This document shows, piece by piece, positions 6,554-15,235 of a DNA stretch of 64,000 nt; the stretch's first letter is position 1, and each line of letters opens with the position of its first letter. The stretch is from Aminobacter aganoensis (lineage in GTDB: Bacteria > Pseudomonadota > Alphaproteobacteria > Rhizobiales > Rhizobiaceae). The stretch spans positions 1 through 64,000 of the forward strand of contig NZ_JACHOU010000002.1 of the NCBI RefSeq assembly GCF_014206975.1, written 5' to 3'. The notes beneath the pieces were generated by a model, which had not been told where the DNA came from, did not search any database, and worked only from the letters and a program-made list of their open reading frames with translations. The position numbers were made by a program, and so were the translations under genes.

Positions 6554-8785
6554 TCAGTCGATGTCGCCGCTGGGCGGCACGATCTCGCGGTCGTCGCCGA
6601 GTTCGATCACCAGCCGGTGGAGCTTGCCCGTGAACGGGAACTCGCCTGCGATCGCATCGCACACCGGCGGCATGCCGCTTCGCCCGATGAACATGGGCGC
6701 AAGGGAAATGCGCAGCAGCGTCTGGTGCTCACGCTCGCCGGTTTGCCGCTTACCGTTTACAACAAGCGCGCCAATGCCCTTGAGAAGGCCGGTCTTGCGG
6801 TATTCGAAGCCGAGCGTGATGGCACCGAACTCACTTAGCCGCTCCGAAGCCAGTCGCGTGATGTCACCGCAATGGTTGTAGACGTAGTTGAGCCTGCCAT
6901 CCTTCAGATAGAGGACGTAGCCGCTGCCGCAGTTTCCGTAGCTGACCAACGTGCCTTCCGACTGCTGGTCGATCATCACCTCGGCGGTGATGCGATGCGA
7001 CGTGTCCTGGGTCAGCGGCGCTGCCGACGAGGGGACGGATTCGAGCTGCGGGTAGAAGACATATCTGCCGCGCGCGCGGATGGAGTCCGGCTTTGCCTTG
7101 GCGCGGAAGCGCACCTCACGGTCGTCGAGGGGCATCACGTCATACCGCCCGGCCTCCGCCCACCAGCGCTCGGTCATTTCGCGCAGCTTGGCCGGATGGT
7201 CATCCGCCAGGTTTCGGGTCTCGTTGAAATCCTCGTCCAGCTTGTAGAGCTCCCAGTCGTCGAGCTCGAAGTCGTCGCCCCGCTTGTGCTTAGTGACCGC
7301 CTTCCAGCCCCTGTGCCAGATGCCGCGATGGCCGAACATTTCGAAATACTGGACGTCCTTGCGCGACTCTGCTTCCGGGGCGTCGAAGGTGTAGGCAAAG
7401 CTCGTGCCATGGACGGGCATCTGGGCTACGCCCCTGTAGACCTCGGGCGCCTCGACACCGCAGATCTCGAGTACCGTCGGGGTGATGTCGACGACATGAT
7501 GGAACTGGTGGCGGATGCCGCCCTTGTCGGCAATCCGCGCCGGCCATGACACGATCATCGGGTCGCGCACGCCGCCGCCATGGGTGAAGGACTTGAACAG
7601 CCGCAGCGGGGTGTTGCTGGCCTGGGCCCATCCCCAGGGATAGTTGCTGAAGCTGCGCGGCCCGCCGATCTCGTCGATCGCAGCGAGATTTCGCTCGAAC
7701 GACTCCGGTATCTGGTTGAAGCGTCGGAGCACGTTGGTCGTGCCCTCGGGACCGCAGTCAATCGACGCGCCGTTGTCGGAGATGACCACGATCAAGGTGT
7801 TGTCGAGCTTTGCGCTGGCCTCCAGGAAATCGAGCAGCCGGCCCAGTTGCTCGTCGGTGTATTCGAGGAAACTGGCATAGGCCCGCTGCAGCCTGGCGGC
7901 AACCTTCCGCTGGTCGGCCGACAACAGGTCCCAGTCTTCCACTCCCGGAGCATCCGGCGGCAGTTCCGTCGAAGCCGGAACGAGGCCCATCGCCTTCTGC
8001 CGTTCGAGCCGCCGTTGCCGGATGACGTTCCAGCCCTGGTCCCAGACGCCCTCGTATCGGTCCATGTAGGCCTTCGGCACCTGATGCGGGAAGTGCCCGG
8101 CCGAGAAGGCGAGGTTCAGGAAGAAAGGAGTGTCGGGCGCCAGCGAGACGTGGGCGCCGAGCATGGCGATCGACTTGTCGACCAAATCGGCGGTCAGATG
8201 GTAGCCTTCCTCCGGTGCATTTGGCTGCGCGACGGCGTGGTTGTCTTCCACCAGCTCGGGATAATACTGGTCGGTGCTGCCGTTCATGAAGCCGTAGAAA
8301 CGGTGAAAGCCACGACCGAGCGGCCATTGGTCAAACGGTCCGACGGCGGTGATCTCGTCGGTTTGTGCGACATGCCACTTGCCGACGGCAAAATTGGCGT
8401 AGCCGACGCCGCCCAGCATTTCGGCAATGGTGGCGGCGCGATGCGAAATCGATCCGCGTCCGTTCTGGTAGCCGAAGTCGAAATTGGCAAGGCAACGCAT
8501 GCCGACCGCGTGATGGTTGCGCCCCGTCAGCAGGCAGGCCCGCGTCGGCGAACACATCGTGGTCGTGTGGAAATTGCTGTAGCGGAGCCCCGCCTGGGCG
8601 AGCCGATCGAAATTAGGCGTCCGTATCTCTGATCCGAAACAGCCAAGGTCGGCGAAGCCGACATCGTCGAGGATGACGTAGATGACATTGGGGCTGCCGG
8701 GCGCGGGCCTGGGCCTGGTTTCAAACCAGTTGTCCGACTCGTGATAGGTGCGGCCAACGCGGCCGGGGGTGCGGTCTCTAGACAT
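6554..8785 (-). CDS. Sulfatase B, cytoplasmic formylglycine-type sulfatase
   Basis: A 743-residue type I sulfatase. The Cys that becomes formylglycine is residue 78 in CSPTRACLLTG. The first metal pair is Asp40-Asp41, and SDNGA supplies the second pair in mid-protein. GKWH and a C-terminal extension of about 190 residues are present as in sulfatase A. It resembles sulfatase C far more closely than A, for example in the shared segments GPFDQWPLGRGF and YGFMNGSTDQ and in SDNGAS followed by a TTNVLR segment. I start at ATG 8785 with GAGG upstream, because the longer frame adds 17 residues that have no counterpart in A or C. No signal peptide. It is the last gene of the FGE2-importer 1 operon, 108 bases after the permease, so importer 1 probably supplies its substrate. 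Confidence 0.9.
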   Translation of the reverse strand: MSRDRTPGRVGRTYHESDNWFETRPRPAPGSPNVIYVILDDVGFADLGCFGSEIRTPNFDRLAQAGLRYSNFHTTTMCSPTRACLLTGRNHHAVGMRCLANFDFGYQNGRGSISHRAATIAEMLGGVGYANFAVGKWHVAQTDEITAVGPFDQWPLGRGFHRFYGFMNGSTDQYYPELVEDNHAVAQPNAPEEGYHLTADLVDKSIAMLGAHVSLAPDTPFFLNLAFSAGHFPHQVPKAYMDRYEGVWDQGWNVIRQRRLERQKAMGLVPASTELPPDAPGVEDWDLLSADQRKVAARLQRAYASFLEYTDEQLGRLLDFLEASAKLDNTLIVVISDNGASIDCGPEGTTNVLRRFNQIPESFERNLAAIDEIGGPRSFSNYPWGWAQASNTPLRLFKSFTHGGGVRDPMIVSWPARIADKGGIRHQFHHVVDITPTVLEICGVEAPEVYRGVAQMPVHGTSFAYTFDAPEAESRKDVQYFEMFGHRGIWHRGWKAVTKHKRGDDFELDDWELYKLDEDFNETRNLADDHPAKLREMTERWWAEAGRYDVMPLDDREVRFRAKAKPDSIRARGRYVFYPQLESVPSSAAPLTQDTSHRITAEVMIDQQSEGTLVSYGNCGSGYVLYLKDGRLNYVYNHCGDITRLASERLSEFGAITLGFEYRKTGLLKGIGALVVNGKRQTGEREHQTLLRISLAPMFIGRSGMPPVCDAIAGEFPFTGKLHRLVIELGDDREIVPPSGDID

Positions 8786-8862
8786 GAGCGCCTCGGAACA
8801 TCGGGTAAATCGGAGATGCCGCATCTCGCCGATCATGCCGCATCCGTTGAATCTTGACCCGA

Positions 8863-8878
8863 CCTGCCCACCGGCAGG
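8863..8878 (-). terminator. Hairpin between permease 1 and sulfatase B
   Basis: CCTGCC, a four-base loop, then GGCAGG form a perfect six-pair stem after the permease 1 stop. No T-run follows, so it may be an intercistronic processing or attenuation hairpin and not a full terminator. Confidence 0.35.
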
Positions 8879-8893
8879 CCGGGCCTGTGGCCA

Positions 8894-9721
8894 CTACATG
8901 GCCACGCCAGGATCCCAGCGAATGATCCACTTCTCAAGCATCGAGACGATGGCGAAGCCGGTGATGGCAATGACCGAAGCCGTCAGGATCGTTGCAAACA
9001 AGCGCGGGGCGTTGAAGTCGAACATGCTCTGCAGCAGGAGATAGCCGATGCCCTTGTTGGCGCCGATCCATTCGCCGACGATCGCGCCGAGCACGCACAT
9101 CGTCACCGAAATCTTGAGCGCCGAGAAGATGTAGGGCAGCGCGCTGTAGACCCGCACGCGGAGGAAGACCTCGGTCTTCGAAGCGGAGAGCACGCGCATC
9201 AGTTCGAGCAGTTGCGGATTGACCGCGCGGAAGCCGCGAACCGAGTTGACCAGGGTCGGGAAGAAGCAGATCAGCGCTGCGATGACGATCTTCGGTTCGA
9301 TGCCGTTGCCGAGAATGATCTTGAGCACCGGCGCAATCGCCACGATCGGGATCGTCTTGATCAGGATCGCGACGGGATAGAACATCTCCTCGACGACCTT
9401 GTTGTAAACGAAGGAAACGGCGACGAGCAGCGCCACTGTATTGCCGAGCAGGAAGCCGAAAAACGCCTCCGTGATCGTCGGAACGGCTGCCTCGAGCAAC
9501 AGCGGCAGATCCCGCGATACCGCGCCAGCTACGTCGGTCGGTGCCGGCACCAGGTAGGTCGGCACTTTGAACAGGACGATGATCAGTTGCCAGATGATCA
9601 AGGTAAGAGTGAGCCCCAGCATGGCCATGCCGAGAGCCCGCGCAGCATCGGGGCTTGGGAAGATGCTCCAGATGCGCGGCAATGGCGCGGCTGTGGTACC
9701 GACTGAACGATCGATGCTCAT
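8894..9721 (-). CDS. ABC transporter permease 1 (SsuC/TauC type)
   Basis: A 275-residue inner-membrane permease of the nitrate/sulfonate/taurine importer family. There are about six hydrophobic segments. The cytoplasmic EAA-like loop that contacts the ATPase lies near residues 165-195 (RVLSASKTEVFLRVRVYSAL). It starts four bases after the ATPase 1 stop. With ATPase 1 and binding protein 1 it forms a complete importer. Relatives include AtsC of the Pseudomonas sulfate-ester transporter, and the sulfatases on both sides support import of a sulfate ester. Confidence 0.88.
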   Translation of the reverse strand: MSIDRSVGTTAAPLPRIWSIFPSPDAARALGMAMLGLTLTLIIWQLIIVLFKVPTYLVPAPTDVAGAVSRDLPLLLEAAVPTITEAFFGFLLGNTVALLVAVSFVYNKVVEEMFYPVAILIKTIPIVAIAPVLKIILGNGIEPKIVIAALICFFPTLVNSVRGFRAVNPQLLELMRVLSASKTEVFLRVRVYSALPYIFSALKISVTMCVLGAIVGEWIGANKGIGYLLLQSMFDFNAPRLFATILTASVIAITGFAIVSMLEKWIIRWDPGVAM

Positions 9722-9724
9722 GGC

Positions 9725-10552
9725 TTATCCAGCTCCCAGCATGTCGCGCAGCCTGGCGACGTAACGGCCCAGTTCCGGGGCGTCCTTCAAGGCGAGGTCG
9801 CGTTCCGCAGGAAGATCGACCTCCAATATCCCGCCAATCCTCGATGGCCGACGGCTCATGACGACGACGCGCTGCGACAGGAAGACGGCTTCCTGAAGCG
9901 AATGGGTAACGAAGACGATCGTCATCCCGCTCTGCTTCCAGATGCGCAACAGCTCGACATTGAGCGTGTCGCGCACCAACTCATCGAGCGCCCCGAATGG
10001 CTCGTCCATCAACAGGACTTTCGGGCGGGTAACCAAGGCGCGCGCAATCGAGACACGCTGGCGCATGCCGCCCGAGAGTTCCGAAGGCAGCGCATCCTCG
10101 AAGCCCTCCAACTCGACGAGCTTCAGCGCTTCGCGCGGATCCATGAAGTTGCCGGTCTTCGGATTGGCCCCGCCAACCTCGAACGGCAGCCGCACGTTGT
10201 CGATGACCTTGGCCCAGGGCATCAGCACGGATTGCTGGAACACCATGGAGAAGGTGCGCGCCGCGCGTGCCGACGAGGTCGTCCCGGCAAAAATGCTGAC
10301 CTTGCCTTCCGACGGCTCGATGATGTCGGCGATCGTCCGCAGCAACGTGGACTTGCCGCAGCCCGAATGCCCGATCAGCGAAATAAATTCGCCTTCGTGG
10401 ACCTTCAGCGAGACATTGTCGATCGCACGCACGGCCTTCGAGCTGCCGCCGAACGTCACCGCCACGTTGTCGATGTCGATGGCAACCCTGGCGGGGGCGA
10501 TGCCTGCCGTGCCGGTATCAGCGGTCGTCGCCGCATGCGCCATGGCGTTCAC
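9725..10552 (-). CDS. ABC transporter ATP-binding protein 1 (SsuB/TauB type)
   Basis: A 275-residue ATPase subunit of importer 1. Walker A is GHSGCGKST, the signature is LSGGMRQR, Walker B is VLLMDEP followed by FGALDEL, and the switch His lies in VFVTHS. The start is GTG at 10552, overlapping the binding-protein stop (GTGA); an ATG three codons in is the alternative. Family members drive uptake of sulfonates, taurine, nitrate or sulfate esters. Confidence 0.9.
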   Translation of the reverse strand: MNAMAHAATTADTGTAGIAPARVAIDIDNVAVTFGGSSKAVRAIDNVSLKVHEGEFISLIGHSGCGKSTLLRTIADIIEPSEGKVSIFAGTTSSARAARTFSMVFQQSVLMPWAKVIDNVRLPFEVGGANPKTGNFMDPREALKLVELEGFEDALPSELSGGMRQRVSIARALVTRPKVLLMDEPFGALDELVRDTLNVELLRIWKQSGMTIVFVTHSLQEAVFLSQRVVVMSRRPSRIGGILEVDLPAERDLALKDAPELGRYVARLRDMLGAG

Positions 10553-11553
10553 CGCTTCGTCCTCTGCGCCGCAACAAGGACACGGTCGTCGAACACGTCG
10601 TCGGCCGTGAGTTCCGGCTTGATCTCGCCGATCCTGGCATAGGTCTGCAGCGTCGCGTTCCAGCGGTCCTTGCTGATGTTGGCAAAGCCGTGTTCGCGCG
10701 TTTCATCGGTGTAGATGAAATCGGCCACGATCACCTTCAGGGAGGCAAGTTCCTTGTCCTTTTCGATGGCGCTCGACATCGAGGCCACCATGTCGATGGC
10801 TTCCTCGGGATTGTCGGCCGCATAGGCCCAGCCCTTGTCGCAGGCCTCCAGGAACTTCGCCAGCATGTCGCTGTCGGACTCGATCAGGTCGGTGCGGGCG
10901 ATGTAGTAGTTGGACTGGAACTGCAGCCCGTTGTCCCAGATGCTCTGGGTGTTGTAGCCGCCGGCATGCTGCAGGACGGGAGCGTTCTGGGCAACATTGG
11001 TCGGCCAGGAGGCGACAACATCGACCTGATCCTGGAGGAGGCCGGGTATCTGGGCCTGGATGAAGGTGATGTCCTCGAACTTCAGGCCACTGTGGTCGAG
11101 AACCGCCTTGACCTGGGCGGTTGCACCCTGGCCTGCGCCGATACGCTTGCCCTTCCAGTCGGCGACCGTCTTGATGTTGGCTTCACCGAGCGAATAGAAG
11201 GTCAGCGGCGCCTTTTGGAAGGCTGCGCCGAAGGTCTTGATCGGCAGTCCCTGGTTTGCACCATACATGATCTCGGGCGCATAGGTGGTGGCGATCTGCG
11301 CCACGCCCGACAGTGCCTCTTGCACCGTATTGGAGTTCGGTCCGCCTGGAAGGATCTCCACGTCCAGGCCCTTTTCTGTGAAATAGCCCTTCTTCAAGGC
11401 CACGATTTCACCGGCGGAAGCTGCATTGTAAAGCCAGGCGAGTTGCAGTTTGACCTGCTTCTGCTGAGCATGCGCAGGAACCACGCCCCCAAGCCCCAAC
11501 GAGGCGAGCGGCATGATGCTGGCGGCTGCCAGAAGTGAACGTCGGCTGATCAT
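10549..11553 (-). CDS. Periplasmic binding protein 1 (NMT1/SsuA type)
   Basis: A 334-residue exported binding protein. The start at ATG 11553 follows a perfect GGAGG six bases upstream. The signal sequence begins MISRRSLLAA, has a hydrophobic core and ends AHA-Q near residue 30. The paired arginines make Tat export possible, but Sec is not excluded. The mature domain has the NMT1/THI5-like opening QLAWLYNAASAGEI and an IGAGQG phosphate-loop-like segment. It captures the ligand for permease 1. The ligand is probably a sulfate ester by context, as for AtsR of Pseudomonas; a sulfonate cannot be excluded. Confidence 0.87.
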   Translation of the reverse strand: MISRRSLLAAASIMPLASLGLGGVVPAHAQQKQVKLQLAWLYNAASAGEIVALKKGYFTEKGLDVEILPGGPNSNTVQEALSGVAQIATTYAPEIMYGANQGLPIKTFGAAFQKAPLTFYSLGEANIKTVADWKGKRIGAGQGATAQVKAVLDHSGLKFEDITFIQAQIPGLLQDQVDVVASWPTNVAQNAPVLQHAGGYNTQSIWDNGLQFQSNYYIARTDLIESDSDMLAKFLEACDKGWAYAADNPEEAIDMVASMSSAIEKDKELASLKVIVADFIYTDETREHGFANISKDRWNATLQTYARIGEIKPELTADDVFDDRVLVAAQRTKR

Positions 11554-11645
11554 CTTTATCCTCCAATCAGACAAGCGCAACGACCTAATCTCGGCGAGGA
11601 TAGACCGCGTCCAGCGGCTCCACACCATAACATGCTTCTGCGAAC

Positions 11646-12596
11646 TCATTCCATGTGGTTATGGTCGCCACCACGCGCCGAAGCGCGCGAAGAATGCGTC
11701 TGGAGGTCGCCCGCACAGCGAAAACCCAGATGGCTCGACGTGGCGCCAAAATGGTTGCAGGTCCGGGCTGCAACCCGATAACGGTCGCAATAGCTCGCGT
11801 GGCAAAGATACGAACCGCCGCGCATTGCCATCAATCCGGGTGCCTCGTTCGACCACGGCGAAGCAGTCCACTCCCATACATTGCCGAGCATGTTGTAGAG
11901 GCCGAAGCCGTTGGGCGGAAAACTCCGCGCCGGCGCTGTCGCGAGGTAACCGTCGTCGGCCGTGTTGTTGAGCGGAAAGCGCCCCTGCCAGATGTTGCAC
12001 ATGTGGCGCCCGCCAGGATGGAGGCCGTCGCCCCAGGTGTAGACGGCCCTCTGCAGGCCACCCCGCGCCGCCGCTTCCCATTCAACTTCCGTGGGCAGGC
12101 GCTTGCCGACGAAGCCGGCAAAGGCGGCGGCGTCATTCCACGAGACATGAACGACGGGATGATCGCGCAACCCATGCAGGGAGGAGCCTTCCCCATCAGG
12201 CGCGTGCCAGCAGGCGCCGCGAACAGGGAGCCACCACTCCGGCGCGCGCGCGTCTGCGCCCGCCACGACAGCGGCCTCCGGGTGCGCCTGGGCGATGAAG
12301 ACGAACGACCATCCGAGACGCTCTGCCTCCGTGACATAACCGGTGGCACTGACGAACGATGCGAAGGCCTCGTTTGTCACCGCGGTCTTGTCGATGAGAA
12401 AAGCGGGCAGATCGACATACCTCACCGGCCCCTCCCCGTCATCGGGATTGGCGAAAGCCCGGTCCTCGCCGAGCAGCCAGCTCCCAGCGGGGATTCGCGC
12501 CATGTCCGGATGGCCGCCCGCCGCAAGCGAGACGGGAGCAGAGATTTGTTCCTGGGGACGATCGACTGCGGACCGACCCGGAGTGCAACAAGCCAT
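11646..12596 (-). CDS. Formylglycine-generating enzyme FGE2
   Basis: A 316-residue second true FGE in this island. The motif GGSYLCHASYCDRYR carries the active-site cysteines 265 and 270. The fold motifs KRLPTEVEWE, CNIWQGRFP and GNVWEW match FGE1. The N terminus MACCTP parallels MSCCLP of FGE1. It opens the operon that continues with importer 1 and sulfatase B, and it diverges from the GntR gene across the palindrome at 12657-12674, so it is probably controlled by that regulator. It would mature sulfatase B and possibly also A and C. The C-terminal tail after GFRC is longer than in FGE1 and not obviously structured. Confidence 0.92.
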   Translation of the reverse strand: MACCTPGRSAVDRPQEQISAPVSLAAGGHPDMARIPAGSWLLGEDRAFANPDDGEGPVRYVDLPAFLIDKTAVTNEAFASFVSATGYVTEAERLGWSFVFIAQAHPEAAVVAGADARAPEWWLPVRGACWHAPDGEGSSLHGLRDHPVVHVSWNDAAAFAGFVGKRLPTEVEWEAAARGGLQRAVYTWGDGLHPGGRHMCNIWQGRFPLNNTADDGYLATAPARSFPPNGFGLYNMLGNVWEWTASPWSNEAPGLMAMRGGSYLCHASYCDRYRVAARTCNHFGATSSHLGFRCAGDLQTHSSRASARGGDHNHME

Positions 12597-12656
12597 GACG
12601 CGGTCCTGTCGAAAAACTGGGATCGTGGAATTTGACTCTTTCTCGATAACACGTAA

Positions 12657-12674
12657 AGGTAGGACGTCCTACCT
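12657..12674. promoter_or_regulatory. Perfect 18-bp palindrome, candidate GntR operator
   Basis: AGGTAGGACGTCCTACCT is identical to its reverse complement. It lies 17 bases before the GntR start codon and about 60 bases before the divergent FGE2 start. The GT...AC pattern suits HutC-subfamily GntR sites. It follows TTGACT (12632-12637) by 19 bases and would overlap the -10 region of the GntR promoter, consistent with autorepression and control of both divergent operons. Confidence 0.7.
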
Positions 12675-12690
12675 CTTGGAGGAAAGAACG

Positions 12691-13440
12691 ATGTCAGGAT
12701 CTGCCACCGAGCGCGTCATGCAGTACATTCGCCAGCAAAAGCTGGTCGCAGGAGATCGCCTGCCCGCGGAAGTGGACATTTCGCGGATACTCGGCCTCAG
12801 CCGCAATTCTCTGCGTGAAGCCTATGCCGACCTGATGGCCAAGGGCCTGCTCAAGAACAAGCACGGCGTCGGCACGTTCATCGCCAACCCGCCCATTCTC
12901 AACGCCCTGACAGGCTCGGCCGGGTTCTGGAACCTGATCGAAAAGGCGGGCATGAAAGCGTCCTTTCGCGAGGTCCTGCGCGATCAGGTGATCGCCCCCA
13001 AGGAGATCGCCGTCATCTTTGGCCTGGCGGCAGAGAAGCCAACCCAGCGCCTGCGCTGGCTGTTCCTGGCCAACGACCAGCCATGCATTCTCGTCGACCA
13101 TTATCTGGCACGCAGCATTCCGCCGAGTGCCTTCAACCAGACCACCGAGCATGACGCACTCGCTGCCATCGCGCCGTTCACGGTCGTCGATGGCGCGTCG
13201 CTGTCGACACGCACGTCGGCGATCAACGCGACCGACGAAATCGCCGAACTGCTTCAGGTCAACGAGGGAGACGCGCTCCTGTGGAGCACAGCCCTCGTGC
13301 ACTCGGGCGACGGCAGCGTGCCGCTGGCCTCGCGCTCGTGGATGGTCCCCCACCTTCTCAACAGCCATCAGGTGATGGCTCTCTCTCCCGTTCATTTCCA
13401 GGGCAATGCAGCCCCTTCGCCGGAGGACGAACCGAAATGA
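12691..13440 (+). CDS. GntR-family (HutC/UTRA) regulator
   Basis: A 249-residue regulator. The N-terminal GntR winged helix (residues about 5-70, with GDRLPAE, SRNSLREA and GVGTFI) is followed by a UTRA-type ligand domain. The start at 12691 is fixed by GGAGG ten bases upstream; longer open reading upstream runs into the divergent FGE2 promoter. Its stop overlaps the start of binding protein 2 (ATGA), so it is co-transcribed with the importer 2-sulfatase C operon. The ligand is probably the imported sulfate ester or its product, which would make the pathway substrate-inducible and not purely sulfur-starvation controlled. Confidence 0.87.
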   Translation: MSGSATERVMQYIRQQKLVAGDRLPAEVDISRILGLSRNSLREAYADLMAKGLLKNKHGVGTFIANPPILNALTGSAGFWNLIEKAGMKASFREVLRDQVIAPKEIAVIFGLAAEKPTQRLRWLFLANDQPCILVDHYLARSIPPSAFNQTTEHDALAAIAPFTVVDGASLSTRTSAINATDEIAELLQVNEGDALLWSTALVHSGDGSVPLASRSWMVPHLLNSHQVMALSPVHFQGNAAPSPEDEPK

Positions 13441-14408
13441 CCCGATTTACCAAGACTGCCCTCGGCCTTGCGTCCAGCCTGTGGCTGTTCTCGGCACAAA
13501 TGGCCGGGGCGCAGACCCTCCAACCCGTACGCTTCGGCGTCGACGCCTATACCACCGGCTCCCAGATCTGGGTCGCCAAGGAAAAAGGCTTCTTCGAGAA
13601 GGAAGGGATCGATCCGCAGATCACCACCTTCGCCACCGGCGTCGAGGCGATCGACGCACTGCTGATCGGCCGCGCCGACATGGCGGTGGGGCTCGACTTT
13701 CCGATCGTCTCGCGCATCCAGGGCGGCAAGCTGACCGTGCTTGCCGGGATTTTTCATTCGACGCCGGGCTTCCACAAGCTGGTCGTCAGCAACGAGATCA
13801 AGGAAGCCAAGGACCTGGTCGGCAAGAAGCTGGGCATTGCCGCCGGCACGGCTCAGCACCTGGTCACGATGAAATACCTCGAAGAGAATGGCATCGCCGA
13901 GGACAAGGTCGAGATCGTCGGCTTCACCAGCCTGCTCGAAATCGTCGCGTCCCTCCGCTCCGGCCGCATCGACGCGGCATTCGTCTGGGCCGACGGCACT
14001 CAAAAGTCTATCGATGGCGGCGAGCGCTACGTGCTGACCGACGACGCGGCCGCCAAGCGCAACAGCAGCGCGTATATCGCTGCCCAGACCGATTTCACCG
14101 AAAAGCACCCCGAACTGACGGTGGCGACGCTGCGTGCGCTCAACGAGGCAAGCGCTTTCATCACGGCCAACAAGGACGAGGCTTCAGCCATCATCGCCAA
14201 GAATACGCGCGCGCCGCGCGACACCGTGCGCGAGCTTCTCAACTACAACGAGTTCGCGCTGGCGCTGACGGACTATGAGCGTCGCGGCTTCCAGGAAGTT
14301 GCGGACTTCCTCGCGAAGACCAAGTCCCAGCCAGTGACCTTCGAAACGGGCGTCAACCCGAGATACCTGAAGGAAGCGGCCCCCGACCTGGTCAAGCTGG
14401 ATAATTGA
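13437..14408 (+). CDS. Periplasmic binding protein 2 (NMT1/SsuA type)
   Basis: A 323-residue exported binding protein. A Sec-type signal peptide ends near residue 24 (AGA-Q). The mature part shows the family features FGVDAYTTGSQIWVAKEKGFF, GLDFPI and KKLGIAAGTAQ. It overlaps the GntR stop by four bases, with GGAGGA upstream. It supplies importer 2. Its sequence is clearly different from binding protein 1, so the two importers probably prefer different ligands. Confidence 0.87.
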   Translation: MTRFTKTALGLASSLWLFSAQMAGAQTLQPVRFGVDAYTTGSQIWVAKEKGFFEKEGIDPQITTFATGVEAIDALLIGRADMAVGLDFPIVSRIQGGKLTVLAGIFHSTPGFHKLVVSNEIKEAKDLVGKKLGIAAGTAQHLVTMKYLEENGIAEDKVEIVGFTSLLEIVASLRSGRIDAAFVWADGTQKSIDGGERYVLTDDAAAKRNSSAYIAAQTDFTEKHPELTVATLRALNEASAFITANKDEASAIIAKNTRAPRDTVRELLNYNEFALALTDYERRGFQEVADFLAKTKSQPVTFETGVNPRYLKEAAPDLVKLDN

Positions 14409-14419
14409 GCGATACGACC

Positions 14420-15235
14420 ATGACAAACAGCCCAACAAGCGAGACCCCTCCGACGCCGGCGGTGGTCTTCGACAAGGTCGGCATGGCCTATCCCGGCCAG
14501 AAGGCCGGCAGCGAACTGATCCTCGCCAACCTCTCGGTTACCGTGCCGCAGGGAGAATTCTTCGTGCTCGTCGGCCCCAGCGGCTCGGGCAAGTCGACCT
14601 TGCTGAAGATCGTCGCCGGCACCGAGAAGCAGACCGAGGGTCGCGTCCTTGCCAATGGCAACGTCATCGACGGACCGGACCGCCGGCGCGGCATGGTGTT
14701 CCAGTCGATCGAGGAACCGTTGTTCCAATGGCTGACGGTCGCGGAGAACATCGGCTTTGGGCCCAGCGTGGCCGGCAAGTCGCGTTCCGAGTGCCGGACA
14801 ATCGCGCAGCATTACATCGACCTCGTCGGCCTGCGCGGACACGAGGCAAAGTTCCCGCACGAACTGTCGGGCGGCATGAAGCAGCGCGTGCAGATCGCCC
14901 GCACCCTTGCCGCCGAACCGGAACTGATCCTGTTCGACGAGCCGTTCGCCGCGCTCGACGCGCTGACGCGCCGCGTGCTGCAGAAAGAACTGACGCGAAT
15001 CTGGCGCGAGACCGGTTGCACGATGGTCTATGTCACGCACGATATCCGCGAAGCGGTGCTGCTCGGCCAGCGTGTCGCCGTCATGAGCCGGGGACCGCGC
15101 GCCAACATCACCCGCGTCTACGACATCGACCTGCCCTACCCGCGCGACGACCTCGACAGCCGTTTCGCCGACGCCGTGAAGGCGATCGAGGGCGACATCG
15201 AAAGGGAGGCGGCTTCGCAATGGGAGCAAAACTGA
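14420..15235 (+). CDS. ABC transporter ATP-binding protein 2 (SsuB/TauB type)
   Basis: The ATPase of importer 2, about 271 residues. Walker A is GPSGSGKST, the signature is LSGGMKQR, Walker B is LILFDEP followed by FAALDAL, and the switch His is in VYVTHD. ATG 14420 is chosen. A TTG at 14405 overlapping the previous stop would add five residues. The 3' end overlaps permease 2 by 16 bases, indicating one operon. Confidence 0.9.
   Translation: MTNSPTSETPPTPAVVFDKVGMAYPGQKAGSELILANLSVTVPQGEFFVLVGPSGSGKSTLLKIVAGTEKQTEGRVLANGNVIDGPDRRRGMVFQSIEEPLFQWLTVAENIGFGPSVAGKSRSECRTIAQHYIDLVGLRGHEAKFPHELSGGMKQRVQIARTLAAEPELILFDEPFAALDALTRRVLQKELTRIWRETGCTMVYVTHDIREAVLLGQRVAVMSRGPRANITRVYDIDLPYPRDDLDSRFADAVKAIEGDIEREAASQWEQN

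Noticed and set aside
12343-12690. N-terminal extension of the GntR gene
   Set aside because: It overlaps the divergent FGE2 start and the palindrome; GGAGG at the internal ATG 12691 decides the start.
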